Shown piece by piece: positions 34,583-43,053 of a stretch of DNA of 64,000 nt; position 1 is the stretch's first letter, and each line of letters starts with the position of its first letter. The stretch spans positions 3,906,001-3,970,000 of the forward strand of contig NZ_CP013747.1 in NCBI RefSeq assembly GCF_001484605.1. The letters are read 5' to 3'. Both the position numbers and the translations under genes were made by a program. The notes under the pieces were generated by a model. It searched no databases and was not told the origin of the DNA. It saw nothing but the letters and a program-made list of their open reading frames with translations. Origin of the DNA: Pseudarthrobacter sulfonivorans. Lineage in GTDB: Bacteria > Actinomycetota > Actinomycetes > Actinomycetales > Micrococcaceae.

Positions 34583-36025
34583 GTGGGCAGTTCCGTGACA
34601 CCGGCCCAGACCGCCGTCGTCCTGGGCGGCGGCATCTCCGGCCTGCTGGCCGCCCGCGAGCTGGCAGCTGCCGGACGCGCCGTCACCGTCCTGGAAGCCA
34701 CAGCATCCTGGGGCGGCTGCGTGGGCAGCCACGTGGTGGCCGGCCTCACCCTGGACAGCGGAGCAGAGTCCTTCGCCACACGCTCGAACGCTGTGGCGGA
34801 CCTTGCTGCTGAACTGGGACTCGGCGGCAACGTTGTGGCGCCCCGCCCGGGCGGCGCCTGGGTGCAGCTTCCGGACGGCCCCCGCGAACTGCCCAAGACC
34901 GGAGTCCTGGGCATTCCCGCCAACCCCTGGGACCCGGAGGTCAGGCGGTCCCTCGGATTTGCGGGTTCGCTGCGGGCGTCGCTGGACAAGTACCTGCCGG
35001 CGTCGATCGGCGCGTCGGCGGACGTCACCAGCGTCGCGGCGCTGGTGCGGGCCCGGATGGGCCGCCGCGTGTTGGACCGCCTCGTGGCCCCTGTGGTGGG
35101 CGGCGTGCACTCCGCGGACCCCGGTCTCCTGGACGTGGACATGGTGGCCCCCGGCCTCCGGGCCGGCATCCGTGAGCACGGTTCCCTCGCTGGCGCGGTG
35201 GCCGCCCAGCGGCGCGGTTCCACCCAGCCGTCCGTCGCGAAGGCGGGTTCCGCAGTCGCCGGCCTCAAAGGCGGGATGCACACCCTGGTTTCGGCCCTGC
35301 TCAGCGATCTCCGCGGCCGCGGTGTCACCCTGATGAGTGGAACAGCCGCGGACGCCGTCGAACGGACGCCGGACGGGTGGCGCGTCACCGCCGGTGACGC
35401 AACGCACGACGGCGGCATGCTGGTGGTGGCGCTGCCCGGCCCGGCCGCAGTGGGGCTGCTTCAGGCGGCCGTGCCCGCCCTGGCCGGCAGGAGCCCCGAA
35501 AGCGGTCCGGATGTCCGGCTCGTCACCGTGGTAGTGGACCTGCCCGAACTGGACCGCAGGCCGCGGGGCACCGGGATCCTGGTGGCCCCCCAGACGCCGG
35601 GCGTCCAGGCAAAAGCCCTCACGCACGCCACCGCGAAGTGGGATTGGCTGGCCGCTGCGGCAGGTCCCGGGACCCATGTGCTGCGGCTCTCCTACGGCCG
35701 CCTGGAGGCCTCGGAACCCGCGACCCCAGAAACCGGCGGCTCCGCGCCTGCCCTCGACGCGGAACTACTGGCTGCTGCCTTGCATGATGCTTCGGCGCTG
35801 CTGGACGTCCCGGTGCAGGGGACCGACGTCGTTGGCTGGGATGTTGTCAGGTGGCAAGGGGCCCTGCCGTTCGCGGCCGTAGGACACAAAGCCCGGGTGG
35901 CCGAGGTCAGGAAGCTCTGCGCGGCAGAGGCCGGCCTCGGCATTGTGGGCGGATGGGTGGCCGGCAACGGACTCGCCGCAGTGGTGGCCGATACCCGAAA
36001 AGAAATTCGCAGCCTGCTCAGCTGA
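34583..36025 (+). CDS. hemY: HemY/CgoX, coproporphyrinogen III oxidase
   Basis: This 480-residue FAD enzyme has the dinucleotide fold VVLGGGISGLLAARELAAAG (about 11-30) and the C-terminal FAD contact GLGIVGGWVAGNGLAAVV. In actinobacteria the HemY-type enzyme oxidises coproporphyrinogen III to coproporphyrin III in the route ending with HemQ, and both HemQ and HemH lie downstream. The GTG start at 34583 follows hemE by 4 bases, with GGAGTAGGA as a ribosome-binding site inside the hemE end. Confidence 0.9.
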   Translation: MGSSVTPAQTAVVLGGGISGLLAARELAAAGRAVTVLEATASWGGCVGSHVVAGLTLDSGAESFATRSNAVADLAAELGLGGNVVAPRPGGAWVQLPDGPRELPKTGVLGIPANPWDPEVRRSLGFAGSLRASLDKYLPASIGASADVTSVAALVRARMGRRVLDRLVAPVVGGVHSADPGLLDVDMVAPGLRAGIREHGSLAGAVAAQRRGSTQPSVAKAGSAVAGLKGGMHTLVSALLSDLRGRGVTLMSGTAADAVERTPDGWRVTAGDATHDGGMLVVALPGPAAVGLLQAAVPALAGRSPESGPDVRLVTVVVDLPELDRRPRGTGILVAPQTPGVQAKALTHATAKWDWLAAAAGPGTHVLRLSYGRLEASEPATPETGGSAPALDAELLAAALHDASALLDVPVQGTDVVGWDVVRWQGALPFAAVGHKARVAEVRKLCAAEAGLGIVGGWVAGNGLAAVVADTRKEIRSLLS

Positions 36026-36112
36026 CCATCGCTCCTGTTCAGTGGAATATGGGCCTTGAAAGGACCACTCCGGGGTGCAGTTTCCGGTTTTCAATCCACC
36101 CCCTGATGTGGC

Positions 36113-36118
36113 TAGGGT
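36113..36118 (+). promoter_or_regulatory. Predicted -10 box for the secreted repeat-protein gene
   Basis: TAGGGT followed by CGATAACT and the ATG at 36127. It suggests leaderless transcription separate from hemE-hemY. Confidence 0.4.
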
Positions 36119-36126
36119 CGATAACT

Positions 36127-36894
36127 ATGGTTATTTACAGGTCCGAATCTTCCCGTTCCCGGACCAGTATCCATGGGGGACTCCGGCGTGGCGCTGCAGC
36201 GGCTGCCGTCGGAGCGGTACTGGTCCTGTCCGCCGGCGTTCCGGCATCCCAGGCGGCTGACGGCAGCGCCGAACCCACGGAGTCCGCCGCGGTTGCGGCC
36301 GACGGGGACCTCGCCGGGGTCAGCGGCCTGCTGAATGGCCTCCTGGGCGGTTCCGGCGGACAGACCAAAGCCTCACCCGAACCGACTCCCGCCCCCTCAG
36401 GATCTTCCACTCCGACGGTCACACCGTCTCCGGCCCCCACGTCCACGGCCCCCACGTCAACTGCGCCGACGTCGTCCGCTCCGTCGACATCTGCCAGCCC
36501 AGCGCCGCAGGGCACCACTCCGCAGGGCACGGCTCCCCAAGGTACCGTCCCGCCGTCGAGCGCTCCGGCGCCGGTCAGCACGTCCCCGGAGGCCGCAGGT
36601 TCAGCGGCAGGCACGCAGCCGAACGGCCAGCCCGGTGCCCCCGCCGACGCGACGCAGGATGCCGGACAGGAAGCCGACCCTGCTGCGGACCAGCCCACGG
36701 ACAACCACAGCACCAACGCCACGCCTGTTTCGGGACCGGGGCGCCACGGAAACGCGCCTGCCAGCCGGGACAACATGGCGTCCGCCACGGCAGCAGCCGC
36801 GGCGGCCGAACCCGCGAAGGTCTGGCTTGGTGTGGGACTGGTGGGGTCCGCGGGAGCCGCTGGCCTCCTTTTTGCCCGGATCCGCCAGATCTGA
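36127..36894 (+). CDS. Secreted Pro/Thr/Ser-rich repeat protein with C-terminal membrane segment
   Basis: This 255-residue protein has a basic N-terminus (RSESSRSRTSIHGGLRRG), a signal peptide (AAAAAVGAVLVLSAGVPASQA, cleavage about residue 43) and a long disordered middle with tandem repeats APTST x3 and PQGT(T/A/V) x3. It ends in a hydrophobic helix (VWLGVGLVGSAGAAGLLFA) followed by RIRQI. There is no LPxTG, so it is a membrane-anchored wall-spanning stalk rather than a sortase substrate. The repeats would be candidates for O-mannosylation. No family is recognised. It sits oddly between hemY and hemQ, with its own promoter-like box. Confidence 0.65.
   Translation: MVIYRSESSRSRTSIHGGLRRGAAAAAVGAVLVLSAGVPASQAADGSAEPTESAAVAADGDLAGVSGLLNGLLGGSGGQTKASPEPTPAPSGSSTPTVTPSPAPTSTAPTSTAPTSSAPSTSASPAPQGTTPQGTAPQGTVPPSSAPAPVSTSPEAAGSAAGTQPNGQPGAPADATQDAGQEADPAADQPTDNHSTNATPVSGPGRHGNAPASRDNMASATAAAAAAEPAKVWLGVGLVGSAGAAGLLFARIRQI
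36433..36549. repeat. 15-bp in-frame tandem repeats in the secreted-protein gene
   Basis: Units coding APTST/APTST/APTSS begin at 36433, 36448 and 36463, and units coding PQGTT/PQGTA/PQGTV begin at 36505, 36520 and 36535. Both are five-codon repeats, so copy number can vary without breaking the frame. Confidence 0.7.
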
Positions 36895-36949
36895 CCTCGG
36901 TGCCGGATCGGCTCGCAACCCATGCTGCGCCGAACGTGTGACATTGAGC

Positions 36950-36970
36950 ACTTCTACGTCTTGTAGAAGT
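36950..36970. promoter_or_regulatory. Operator-like inverted repeat upstream of hemQ
   Basis: ACTTCTAC (36950-36957), 5-base spacer, GTAGAAGT (36963-36970): a perfect 8-bp inverted repeat 45 bases before the hemQ ATG, within the probable promoter. The TAC...GTA symmetry loosely resembles BlaI/CopY-type sites, but the regulator is unknown. Confidence 0.55.
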
Positions 36971-37014
36971 CGCTGGTTTCGACTTGGCGGTAGGGAAGGG
37001 GCAAACTGGTAACC

Positions 37015-37716
37015 ATGAGCCACACTTCTGCCGAATCTGTCACTAAAACCGAAGAATCAGCCGAGCAGTTCTTCACTCTCTGGACTGTTTTCAAGCGGTC
37101 CGAGGAACTGGTGCGCAGCGCTGATGCTGCCGCCGATTTCGATGCCCTGTTGGTCCGCCTGGCCGAGGCGGGCGTGACGCACCGCGGCAGCTACGACGTC
37201 TCCGCGATGCGCGCCGACGCCGACGTCATGGTGTGGCTCCACGGCCCGAAGCCCGAAGCGCTGCAGCAGGCCATCCGCGACATCCGCCGCAGCACGCTTT
37301 TCGCCGGAACCGAGATTGTCTGGTCCGCCATGGGCGTGCACCGGGAAGCCGAGTTCGCCAAGAACCACACCCCCGCTTACTCACGCGGTGTGGCCCCGGC
37401 CGAATGGCTCTGCGTCTACCCGTTCGTGCGCTCCTATGAGTGGTACATCCTGCCCGAGCAAGAACGCGGCAAGATGCTCCGCGACCACGGCATGCTGGGC
37501 CGGGAGTTCCCGCAGGTCATCTCCAACACGGTATCCTCCTTCGCCCTGGGCGACTGGGAATGGATCCTGGGACTGGAAGCCCCCGAACTGGTGGACCTCG
37601 TGGACCTCATGCGCCACCTCCGCGCCACCGAAGCACGCAACCACGTACGGGAGGAAATCCCGTTCTACACCGGCCGCCGCATCACCGCAGCCGAGGTCGC
37701 TGAGGTCCTCGCATGA
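37015..37716 (+). CDS. hemQ: HemQ/ChdC, coproheme decarboxylase
   Basis: This 233-residue chlorite-dismutase-fold protein decarboxylates two propionates of coproheme to give heme b, the last step of the actinobacterial route. Family features include FFTLWTVFKRSEE near the N-terminus, KNHTPAYSRGVAPAEWLCVY and RDHGMLGREFPQVISNTVSSF, which carries the proximal His region and the conserved substrate pocket. ATG 37015 gives MSHTSAESV. Its stop overlaps the hemH start by 4 bases. Confidence 0.92.
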   Translation: MSHTSAESVTKTEESAEQFFTLWTVFKRSEELVRSADAAADFDALLVRLAEAGVTHRGSYDVSAMRADADVMVWLHGPKPEALQQAIRDIRRSTLFAGTEIVWSAMGVHREAEFAKNHTPAYSRGVAPAEWLCVYPFVRSYEWYILPEQERGKMLRDHGMLGREFPQVISNTVSSFALGDWEWILGLEAPELVDLVDLMRHLRATEARNHVREEIPFYTGRRITAAEVAEVLA

Positions 37717-38978
37717 CCCAGCCCGATCCCGCGGCGGGCGCCGTGCTCACCGGAACCAACCCGGTCACCGAAGCCGGCCGGATGGCGCCCAAAAACTATG
37801 ACGGCGTCCTGCTGGCCTCCTTTGGCGGGCCCGAGGGCCAGGACGACGTCATCCCGTTCCTGCGCAATGTCACCCGCGGCCGCGGCATCCCGGACGAGCG
37901 GCTCGAAGAGGTTTCCCACCACTACCGGGCCAACGGCGGCATCAGCCCCATCAACCAACAGAACCGCGAGCTCAAGGCAGCCCTGGAAGCGGAGCTCAGC
38001 GCCCGCGGCATTGAGCTTCCCGTGCTGTGGGGCAACCGCAACTGGGACCCCTACATTCCGCAGGCGCTGCAGGACGCGTACGACGCCGGCCACCGCAAAC
38101 TGCTGATGGTCACCACGAGTGCCTACTCCTGTTACTCCAGCTGCCGCCAGTACCGCGAGGACATCGGCATCGCCCTGACGGAGACAGGACTGGACGGCCG
38201 GCTTGAGGTGGACAAGGTCCGCCAGTACTTCGACCACCCCGGCTTTGTGGAGCCCTTCATTGAAGGCACCGCTGCCGGGCTGGCGGACGTGCGGGCGCAG
38301 CTCACTGCGGCCGGAACGCCGGACGCCCCCGTGCACATCCTTTTTGCCACCCACTCCATCCCCACCCGGGATGCCGAGGCCGCCGGAAGTTCCGCGGACG
38401 AACCGCGCGGGTTCGACGAAGGTTCCGCCTACGTGGCCCAGCACCTGGCCACCGGCGCCGCAGTTATCAGCCGTGTTAAGGCCGAGTCAGGGCTGACCGC
38501 ACCCTGGTCCCTTGTCTACCAATCCCGCTCGGGCGCGCCGCACGTGCCCTGGCTGGAGCCGGACATCAACGACGCCATCGCCGATCTGGCGGGCCAAGGC
38601 ATCAAAGGCATCGTCATCGTCCCGCTGGGCTTCGTCAGCGACCACATGGAAGTTGTCTGGGACCTGGATACGGAAGCCCTGGAAACCTGCCGCAACCTCG
38701 GCCTGGCTGCCACGCGGGTACCCACCCCCGGCACGCACCGGAAGTTTGTGAACGGCCTGGTGGACCTCATCTCCGAACGTACGCTCGCCAACAACATCAG
38801 CGACCGGCCCGCCGTGACCGGACTAGGCCCCTGGTACGACGTCTGCCGGCCGGGATGCTGCGCGAACTTCCGCGGCGAAAAGCCCACCATCGCCGGAGCC
38901 GACACCACCGTCGGCACCGGACACGACGCATACCCGGCCGCATCTGCGGGCGCTGCCGGGGGAGAAGGAACCCCATGA
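37713..38978 (+). CDS. hemH: HemH/CpfC, coproporphyrin ferrochelatase
   Basis: This 421-residue enzyme inserts iron into coproporphyrin III. Motifs are LLASFGGPEG at the N-terminus, TSAYSCYSSCRQYREDI, FATHSIP (metal-site His) and VPLGFVSDHMEVVWDLD. Near the C-terminus YDVCRPGCCANFRG gives a Cys cluster; with an internal Cys this fits the [2Fe-2S] site known from actinobacterial ferrochelatases. A ~35-residue Ala/Gly-rich tail follows. It overlaps hemQ and hemC by 4 bases each. Confidence 0.92.
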   Translation: MTQPDPAAGAVLTGTNPVTEAGRMAPKNYDGVLLASFGGPEGQDDVIPFLRNVTRGRGIPDERLEEVSHHYRANGGISPINQQNRELKAALEAELSARGIELPVLWGNRNWDPYIPQALQDAYDAGHRKLLMVTTSAYSCYSSCRQYREDIGIALTETGLDGRLEVDKVRQYFDHPGFVEPFIEGTAAGLADVRAQLTAAGTPDAPVHILFATHSIPTRDAEAAGSSADEPRGFDEGSAYVAQHLATGAAVISRVKAESGLTAPWSLVYQSRSGAPHVPWLEPDINDAIADLAGQGIKGIVIVPLGFVSDHMEVVWDLDTEALETCRNLGLAATRVPTPGTHRKFVNGLVDLISERTLANNISDRPAVTGLGPWYDVCRPGCCANFRGEKPTIAGADTTVGTGHDAYPAASAGAAGGEGTP

Positions 38979-39961
38979 CCGTACGGATCGGAACCAGGGC
39001 CAGCAAGCTCGCCCTGACCCAGACCCAGCAGACGGCGGACCAGCTGGCCGCCGTCGGAGGCTTCCCCGTGGAGCTGGTGCACATCACCACCGAGGGCGAC
39101 GTCAAGACGGGGTCCCTGTCCCAGATGGGCGGCACCGGGGTGTTTGTCGCCGCCCTGCGCGATGCCCTGCTGCAGGACACCTGCGATGTCGCTGTGCACT
39201 CGCTCAAGGACCTTCCCACGGGCGCCGCGCCGGGCCTCACCATCGCCGCAACGCCCAAGCGTGCGGACGTGCGGGACGTCCTGTGCGCCCGCGACGGCCT
39301 TAAGCTGGCTGATCTGCCGCAGGGCGCCAGGGTGGGCACCGGCTCGCCGCGCCGAGCTGCCCAGTTGCGTGCCGCCCGCCCTGACCTGGAAGTGCGGGAC
39401 ATCCGCGGCAATGTGGAGACCCGCCTGGGCCGCGTGCCCGGCCTGCCCGGAAACGCCGCCGGCGCACCGGGTGACCTGGACGCCGTCGTACTGGCCGCCG
39501 CAGGACTGGAACGCATCGGCCGCCTGGACGCCGTCAGCGAATTTTTCGAGATGGACGTGATGCTGCCGGCGCCCGGACAGGGTTCGCTGGCCATCGAATG
39601 CCGGACGGCTGACGCCCCGCGCAAGGCAGGTTCCACCGAGGGTTCGCAGGGTGTTTTGGCGCAGGCCCTGGCCGCGCTCAACGATGAGGACACCCGCCTC
39701 GCCGTGACCGCCGAGCGTGCCGTGCTGGCCCGCCTCGAGGCCGGCTGCGCCGCCCCCGTGGGTGCCTTTGCGTACCGCAAGGGCAGCATGCTGTATCTCG
39801 AGGCGGCGGTGTGCGCCGTGGACGGCACCAAGACTGTGCGCGAAAAGAAGGCAACCGACGGTCTCACCGAGGTTGGTGCCACGCTGCTCGGCATCGAGGT
39901 GGCCGAGCTCCTGCTGGCCGCCGGCGCCGCGGAGATCGCGGACCTTGCCGCATCCCGATGA
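38975..39961 (+). CDS. hemC: HemC, hydroxymethylbilane synthase
   Basis: This 328-residue enzyme links four porphobilinogens into hydroxymethylbilane. RIGTRASKLALTQT starts the protein, VAVHSLKDLPTGAAPG and GTGSPRRAAQLRAARPD contain the substrate-binding Lys/Arg residues, and LARLEAGCAAPVGAFA carries the Cys that holds the dipyrromethane cofactor. ATG 38975, preceded by GGAGAAGGA, overlaps the hemH stop; upstream in-frame starts lie inside hemH. Confidence 0.94.
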   Translation: MTVRIGTRASKLALTQTQQTADQLAAVGGFPVELVHITTEGDVKTGSLSQMGGTGVFVAALRDALLQDTCDVAVHSLKDLPTGAAPGLTIAATPKRADVRDVLCARDGLKLADLPQGARVGTGSPRRAAQLRAARPDLEVRDIRGNVETRLGRVPGLPGNAAGAPGDLDAVVLAAAGLERIGRLDAVSEFFEMDVMLPAPGQGSLAIECRTADAPRKAGSTEGSQGVLAQALAALNDEDTRLAVTAERAVLARLEAGCAAPVGAFAYRKGSMLYLEAAVCAVDGTKTVREKKATDGLTEVGATLLGIEVAELLLAAGAAEIADLAASR

Positions 39962-40820
39962 CCTGGCGGGCGCTCTGGGTGGCCGGCGCGTCCTGATCAC
40001 CCGCAGCGCCGACCGTGCCAGGCCGCTGGCCGCGCTGCTCGGCAGCCTGGGGGCCGAACCGCTGCTGCTGCCGCTCATCGACTTTGAACGGGCCGCGGAC
40101 CAGCCGGTCCTCGATGCTGCGCTGGATGATCTGGTGGCCGGGGGCTTCGACTGGCTGGTGGTCAGCAGCATCACCACGGTGCGTGTGCTCGTGGAAAAAG
40201 CGGTTGAGCGCGGCACCACGCCGGCGGCACTGCTGCCGGCGGGAATGCGGGTGGCCACGATCGGGCCGTCTTCGCGGCGGATCCTGGAAGCCGTGGGCAT
40301 TCCTGTGGCGCTGGCCCCGGTGGATATCCAATCCGCCGAAGGACTCGTGGAACTGTGGACCGCCGCGCCGGCGCGCGTGCTGTTGCCACAGGCCGACATC
40401 GCCGCGCCTGCGCTGCGCGATGGCCTCGCGGCCAAGGGCGCCGACGTCACCGCTGTTGTGGCCTACCACACCGTGGACTACCCGGCCCGGCAAGAACTCC
40501 GCCTGGAGGCGGAACTGCCGTCCGCCGTCGGACTTTCCAATAACACCGCGCCGCGCGAGCTCACTCCGCTGCAGACCCGCGGGGAGCTCGACGCCGGGAC
40601 GCTCGACGCCGTCGTGGCCGCCTCGCCAAGCGCCGCGCGGCGCATTGCAGCGACCCTCCTGCCGCTGGGCCGCTGCCGTTTCATCGCCATCGGACGCCCG
40701 ACGGCGGCAGAAGCTGCCGCCCTTGGCATCCCGGTGGCCGCCACCGCCCAAGTCCCCACCCCGGACGGCATAGTGGCCGCGCTGGGCACCGTATTTGCCA
40801 ACGAAGGGAACACCCGATGA
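39945..40820 (+). CDS. hemD: HemD, uroporphyrinogen-III synthase
   Basis: This is a 291-residue product if TTG 39945 is the start (17-base overlap with hemC). [20 protein letters not shown] begins the fold; [19 protein letters not shown] and [20 protein letters not shown] are typical of this poorly conserved family, and [17 protein letters not shown] ends domain 1. The enzyme closes hydroxymethylbilane with inversion of ring D. No ATG or GTG occurs in a suitable place in this frame, so the start is the least certain in the cluster. It overlaps hemB by 4 bases. Confidence 0.85.
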   Translation: MPHPDDLAGALGGRRVLITRSADRARPLAALLGSLGAEPLLLPLIDFERAADQPVLDAALDDLVAGGFDWLVVSSITTVRVLVEKAVERGTTPAALLPAGMRVATIGPSSRRILEAVGIPVALAPVDIQSAEGLVELWTAAPARVLLPQADIAAPALRDGLAAKGADVTAVVAYHTVDYPARQELRLEAELPSAVGLSNNTAPRELTPLQTRGELDAGTLDAVVAASPSAARRIAATLLPLGRCRFIAIGRPTAAEAAALGIPVAATAQVPTPDGIVAALGTVFANEGNTR

Positions 40821-41797
40821 GCTTTCCGAACCACCGCCCGCGCCGCCTCCGCACCACGCCCGCCATGCGCCGGCTCACCGCCGAATACCGCCTGGCGCCC
40901 GCCGACCTGATCCTGCCCGCGTTCATCCGCGAAGGCCTCAGCGAACCGTCGCCCATCACCTCCATGCCCGGGGTTGTGCAGCACACCACAGATTCGCTCA
41001 AGCGCGCCGCCGCGGAGGCCGTGGAACTCGGCGTCGGCGGCATCATGCTGTTCGGCGTGCCCGCCGTGCGCGATGCCCGCGGCACCGCCTCCCTGGACCC
41101 GGACGGTGTGCTCAATAAAGCCATCCGCGACGTCCGCGCCGAGGTGGGCGACGACCTGGTCATCATGGGCGACGTCTGCCTGGACGAATTCACCGACCAC
41201 GGCCACTGCGGCGTCCTGGACGCCGATGGCTATGTGGATAACGACGCCACGCTGGAGATCTACGGCCAGATGGCCGTGGCCCAGGCCGACGCCGGCGCCC
41301 ATGTGCTGGGGCCCTCCGGCATGATGGACGGCCAGATCGCCGTGATCCGCCAGGCCCTTGAGGAATCTGGCCACAAAAACACGGTCATCCTGGCCTACGC
41401 TGCCAAGTACGCCTCCGCCTTCTACGGTCCCTTCCGGGAAGCCGTGGATTCGCAGCTCAAGGGCGACCGCCGCACCTACCAGATGGACGCCGCCAACCGC
41501 CGCGAAGCCCTCCTTGAGGTGGAGCTGGATCTTGAGGAAGGCGCAGACATGGTGATGGTGAAGCCGGCCATGAGCTACCTGGATATCCTGGCCGACGTCG
41601 CCGCCATGAGTCCCGTGCCCGTCTCGGCCTACCAGATCTCGGGTGAATACGCGATGATCGAGGCCGCCGCCGCCAATGGCTGGATCGACCGGCGGGGTGC
41701 CATTACGGAATCCATCCTCGGCATCAAGCGGGCCGGCGCCAACACCGTGCTGACCTACTGGGCCTCCGAGGTAGCAGGCTGGCTCAAGGAATCCTGA
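40817..41797 (+). CDS. hemB: HemB, delta-aminolevulinic acid dehydratase
   Basis: This 326-residue enzyme condenses two aminolevulinates to porphobilinogen. The two Schiff-base lysines are in [13 protein letters not shown] and [13 protein letters not shown]. The metal loop reads [14 protein letters not shown]: first and third ligand positions are Cys, as in zinc enzymes, but the second is Asp, as in magnesium enzymes. ATG 40817 follows AACGAAGGGAA and overlaps hemD by 4 bases. Confidence 0.94.
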   Translation: MSFPNHRPRRLRTTPAMRRLTAEYRLAPADLILPAFIREGLSEPSPITSMPGVVQHTTDSLKRAAAEAVELGVGGIMLFGVPAVRDARGTASLDPDGVLNKAIRDVRAEVGDDLVIMGDVCLDEFTDHGHCGVLDADGYVDNDATLEIYGQMAVAQADAGAHVLGPSGMMDGQIAVIRQALEESGHKNTVILAYAAKYASAFYGPFREAVDSQLKGDRRTYQMDAANRREALLEVELDLEEGADMVMVKPAMSYLDILADVAAMSPVPVSAYQISGEYAMIEAAAANGWIDRRGAITESILGIKRAGANTVLTYWASEVAGWLKES

Positions 41798-41834
41798 CGC
41801 GGCAGGGAATGTTTCCGGCTGCTCGGTGGTTTGT

Positions 41835-42959
41835 ATGCGTATGCATGAAAACAGCGAGCCTTCCGTAACCACTCCGTCCACCCCGGGCAACCCCACTGCC
41901 CCCGTCCCCGCGGACACCATCCTGTTGGGCGTCAGTACCTTCGGCGACGTCGACCTGGCTGCCGACGGCGCACCCAAGCACCACGCGGAGGTGCTGCGCC
42001 AGGTGGTGGAACAGGCCAAGGTGGCCGACGCCGTCGGACTGCACTCGTTCGGCGTGGGGGAGCACCACCGCAGGGACTTCGCCGTCAGTGCGCCGGACGT
42101 GGTGCTCGCGGCCATCGCCACGGCCACGGAAAACATCCGGCTCGGCAGTGCGGTCACGGTCCTGAGCTCGGACGATCCCATCCGCGTCTTCCAGCGCTTC
42201 GCCACACTCGACGCCGTCTCCAACGGCCGCGCCGAAGTGATCCTGGGCAGGGGTTCGTTCACGGAGTCCTTCCCGCTCTTTGGCTACGACCTGGGCGACT
42301 ACGACGCGCTGTTCGAGGAGAAGCTGGACATCTATGACCGCGTCCGCTCCCAGAACCCGGTGAACTGGGACGGCCGGACCCGGGCGTCGCTTCGGGGCCA
42401 GATGGTCTATCCGCACGTGGAAGGCCGCCTGCTTCCCACCTGGATCGGAGTGGGCGGCTCACCCCAATCCGTAGTCCGCACGGCCACCTACGGGTACCCC
42501 ATGGTCCTGGCGATCATCGGCGGCGAGCCCGAGCGTTTCCGCCCGTATGCCGATCTGTACCGGCGCACGCTGGCCGAAGCCGGTAAGGAACCGCAGGCCC
42601 TCTCCGTGCATTCGCCCGGCTACGTGGCCGAAACTGACGAGCAGGCCCTCGAGGAGTACTACCCGCACTGGCTCGCCACGCGGAACAAGATCGGCGCGGA
42701 ACGCGGCTGGGGACCGGCCGGGCGTGGCGAGTTCGAAGCCGCGGCGGACGAGGACGGCGCCCTGTTCGTTGGTTCCCCGGAGACCGTGGCGAAGAAGATC
42801 GCCCGGCTCAAGGGCACCCTCGGTGCGGACCGCTTCGAGATGAAGTACAGCAGCGGCACGCTGCCCCACGAGCAGATGATGCGCTCCATCGAACTGTTCG
42901 GTTCCAAGGTGGCGCCCCTCGTTGCAGACAAGCTTGCGGACATGCTCGCGGACCGCTGA
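41835..42959 (+). CDS. LLM-class flavin-dependent oxidoreductase
   Basis: This ~375-residue luciferase-like TIM-barrel protein has GLHSFGVGEHHRRDFAVSAP near the N-terminus and RLGSAVTVLSSDDPIRVFQ, RAEVILGRGSFTESFPLFGY and TWIGVGGSP through the barrel. Such proteins use FMN or F420 and act on varied substrates; none can be assigned. GTG 41826, ATG 41835 or ATG 41841 could be the start; none has a Shine-Dalgarno sequence. It lies between hemB and hemL, 37 bases after hemB, so it may be co-transcribed with heme genes, though no heme role is known. Confidence 0.83.
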   Translation: MRMHENSEPSVTTPSTPGNPTAPVPADTILLGVSTFGDVDLAADGAPKHHAEVLRQVVEQAKVADAVGLHSFGVGEHHRRDFAVSAPDVVLAAIATATENIRLGSAVTVLSSDDPIRVFQRFATLDAVSNGRAEVILGRGSFTESFPLFGYDLGDYDALFEEKLDIYDRVRSQNPVNWDGRTRASLRGQMVYPHVEGRLLPTWIGVGGSPQSVVRTATYGYPMVLAIIGGEPERFRPYADLYRRTLAEAGKEPQALSVHSPGYVAETDEQALEEYYPHWLATRNKIGAERGWGPAGRGEFEAAADEDGALFVGSPETVAKKIARLKGTLGADRFEMKYSSGTLPHEQMMRSIELFGSKVAPLVADKLADMLADR

Positions 42960-42991
42960 GTCAGGCGGCCACTTGATCCGGCAGCTACTGT

Positions 42992-43024
42992 ATCCGGCGC
43001 CCGCACCATGGCGTGGCGCCGGAT
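42992..43024. terminator. Hairpin between the oxidoreductase gene and hemL
   Basis: ATCCGGCGCC (42992-43001) and GGCGCCGGAT (43015-43024) form a perfect 10-bp stem with a 13-base loop, no T tract. It may end or attenuate the hem transcript before hemL. Confidence 0.55.
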
Positions 43025-43053
43025 GCCACCGCACGTGATGGAAGAATAGGGGC

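Noticed and set aside
36950..36970. IdeR/DtxR iron box upstream of hemQ
   Set aside because: The repeat lacks the TTAGG..CCTAA half-sites of IdeR; left as an unassigned operator.
39958..39960. ATG overlapping the hemC stop as hemD start
   Set aside because: It is in the wrong frame for the uroporphyrinogen-III synthase sequence; TTG 39945 is in frame.
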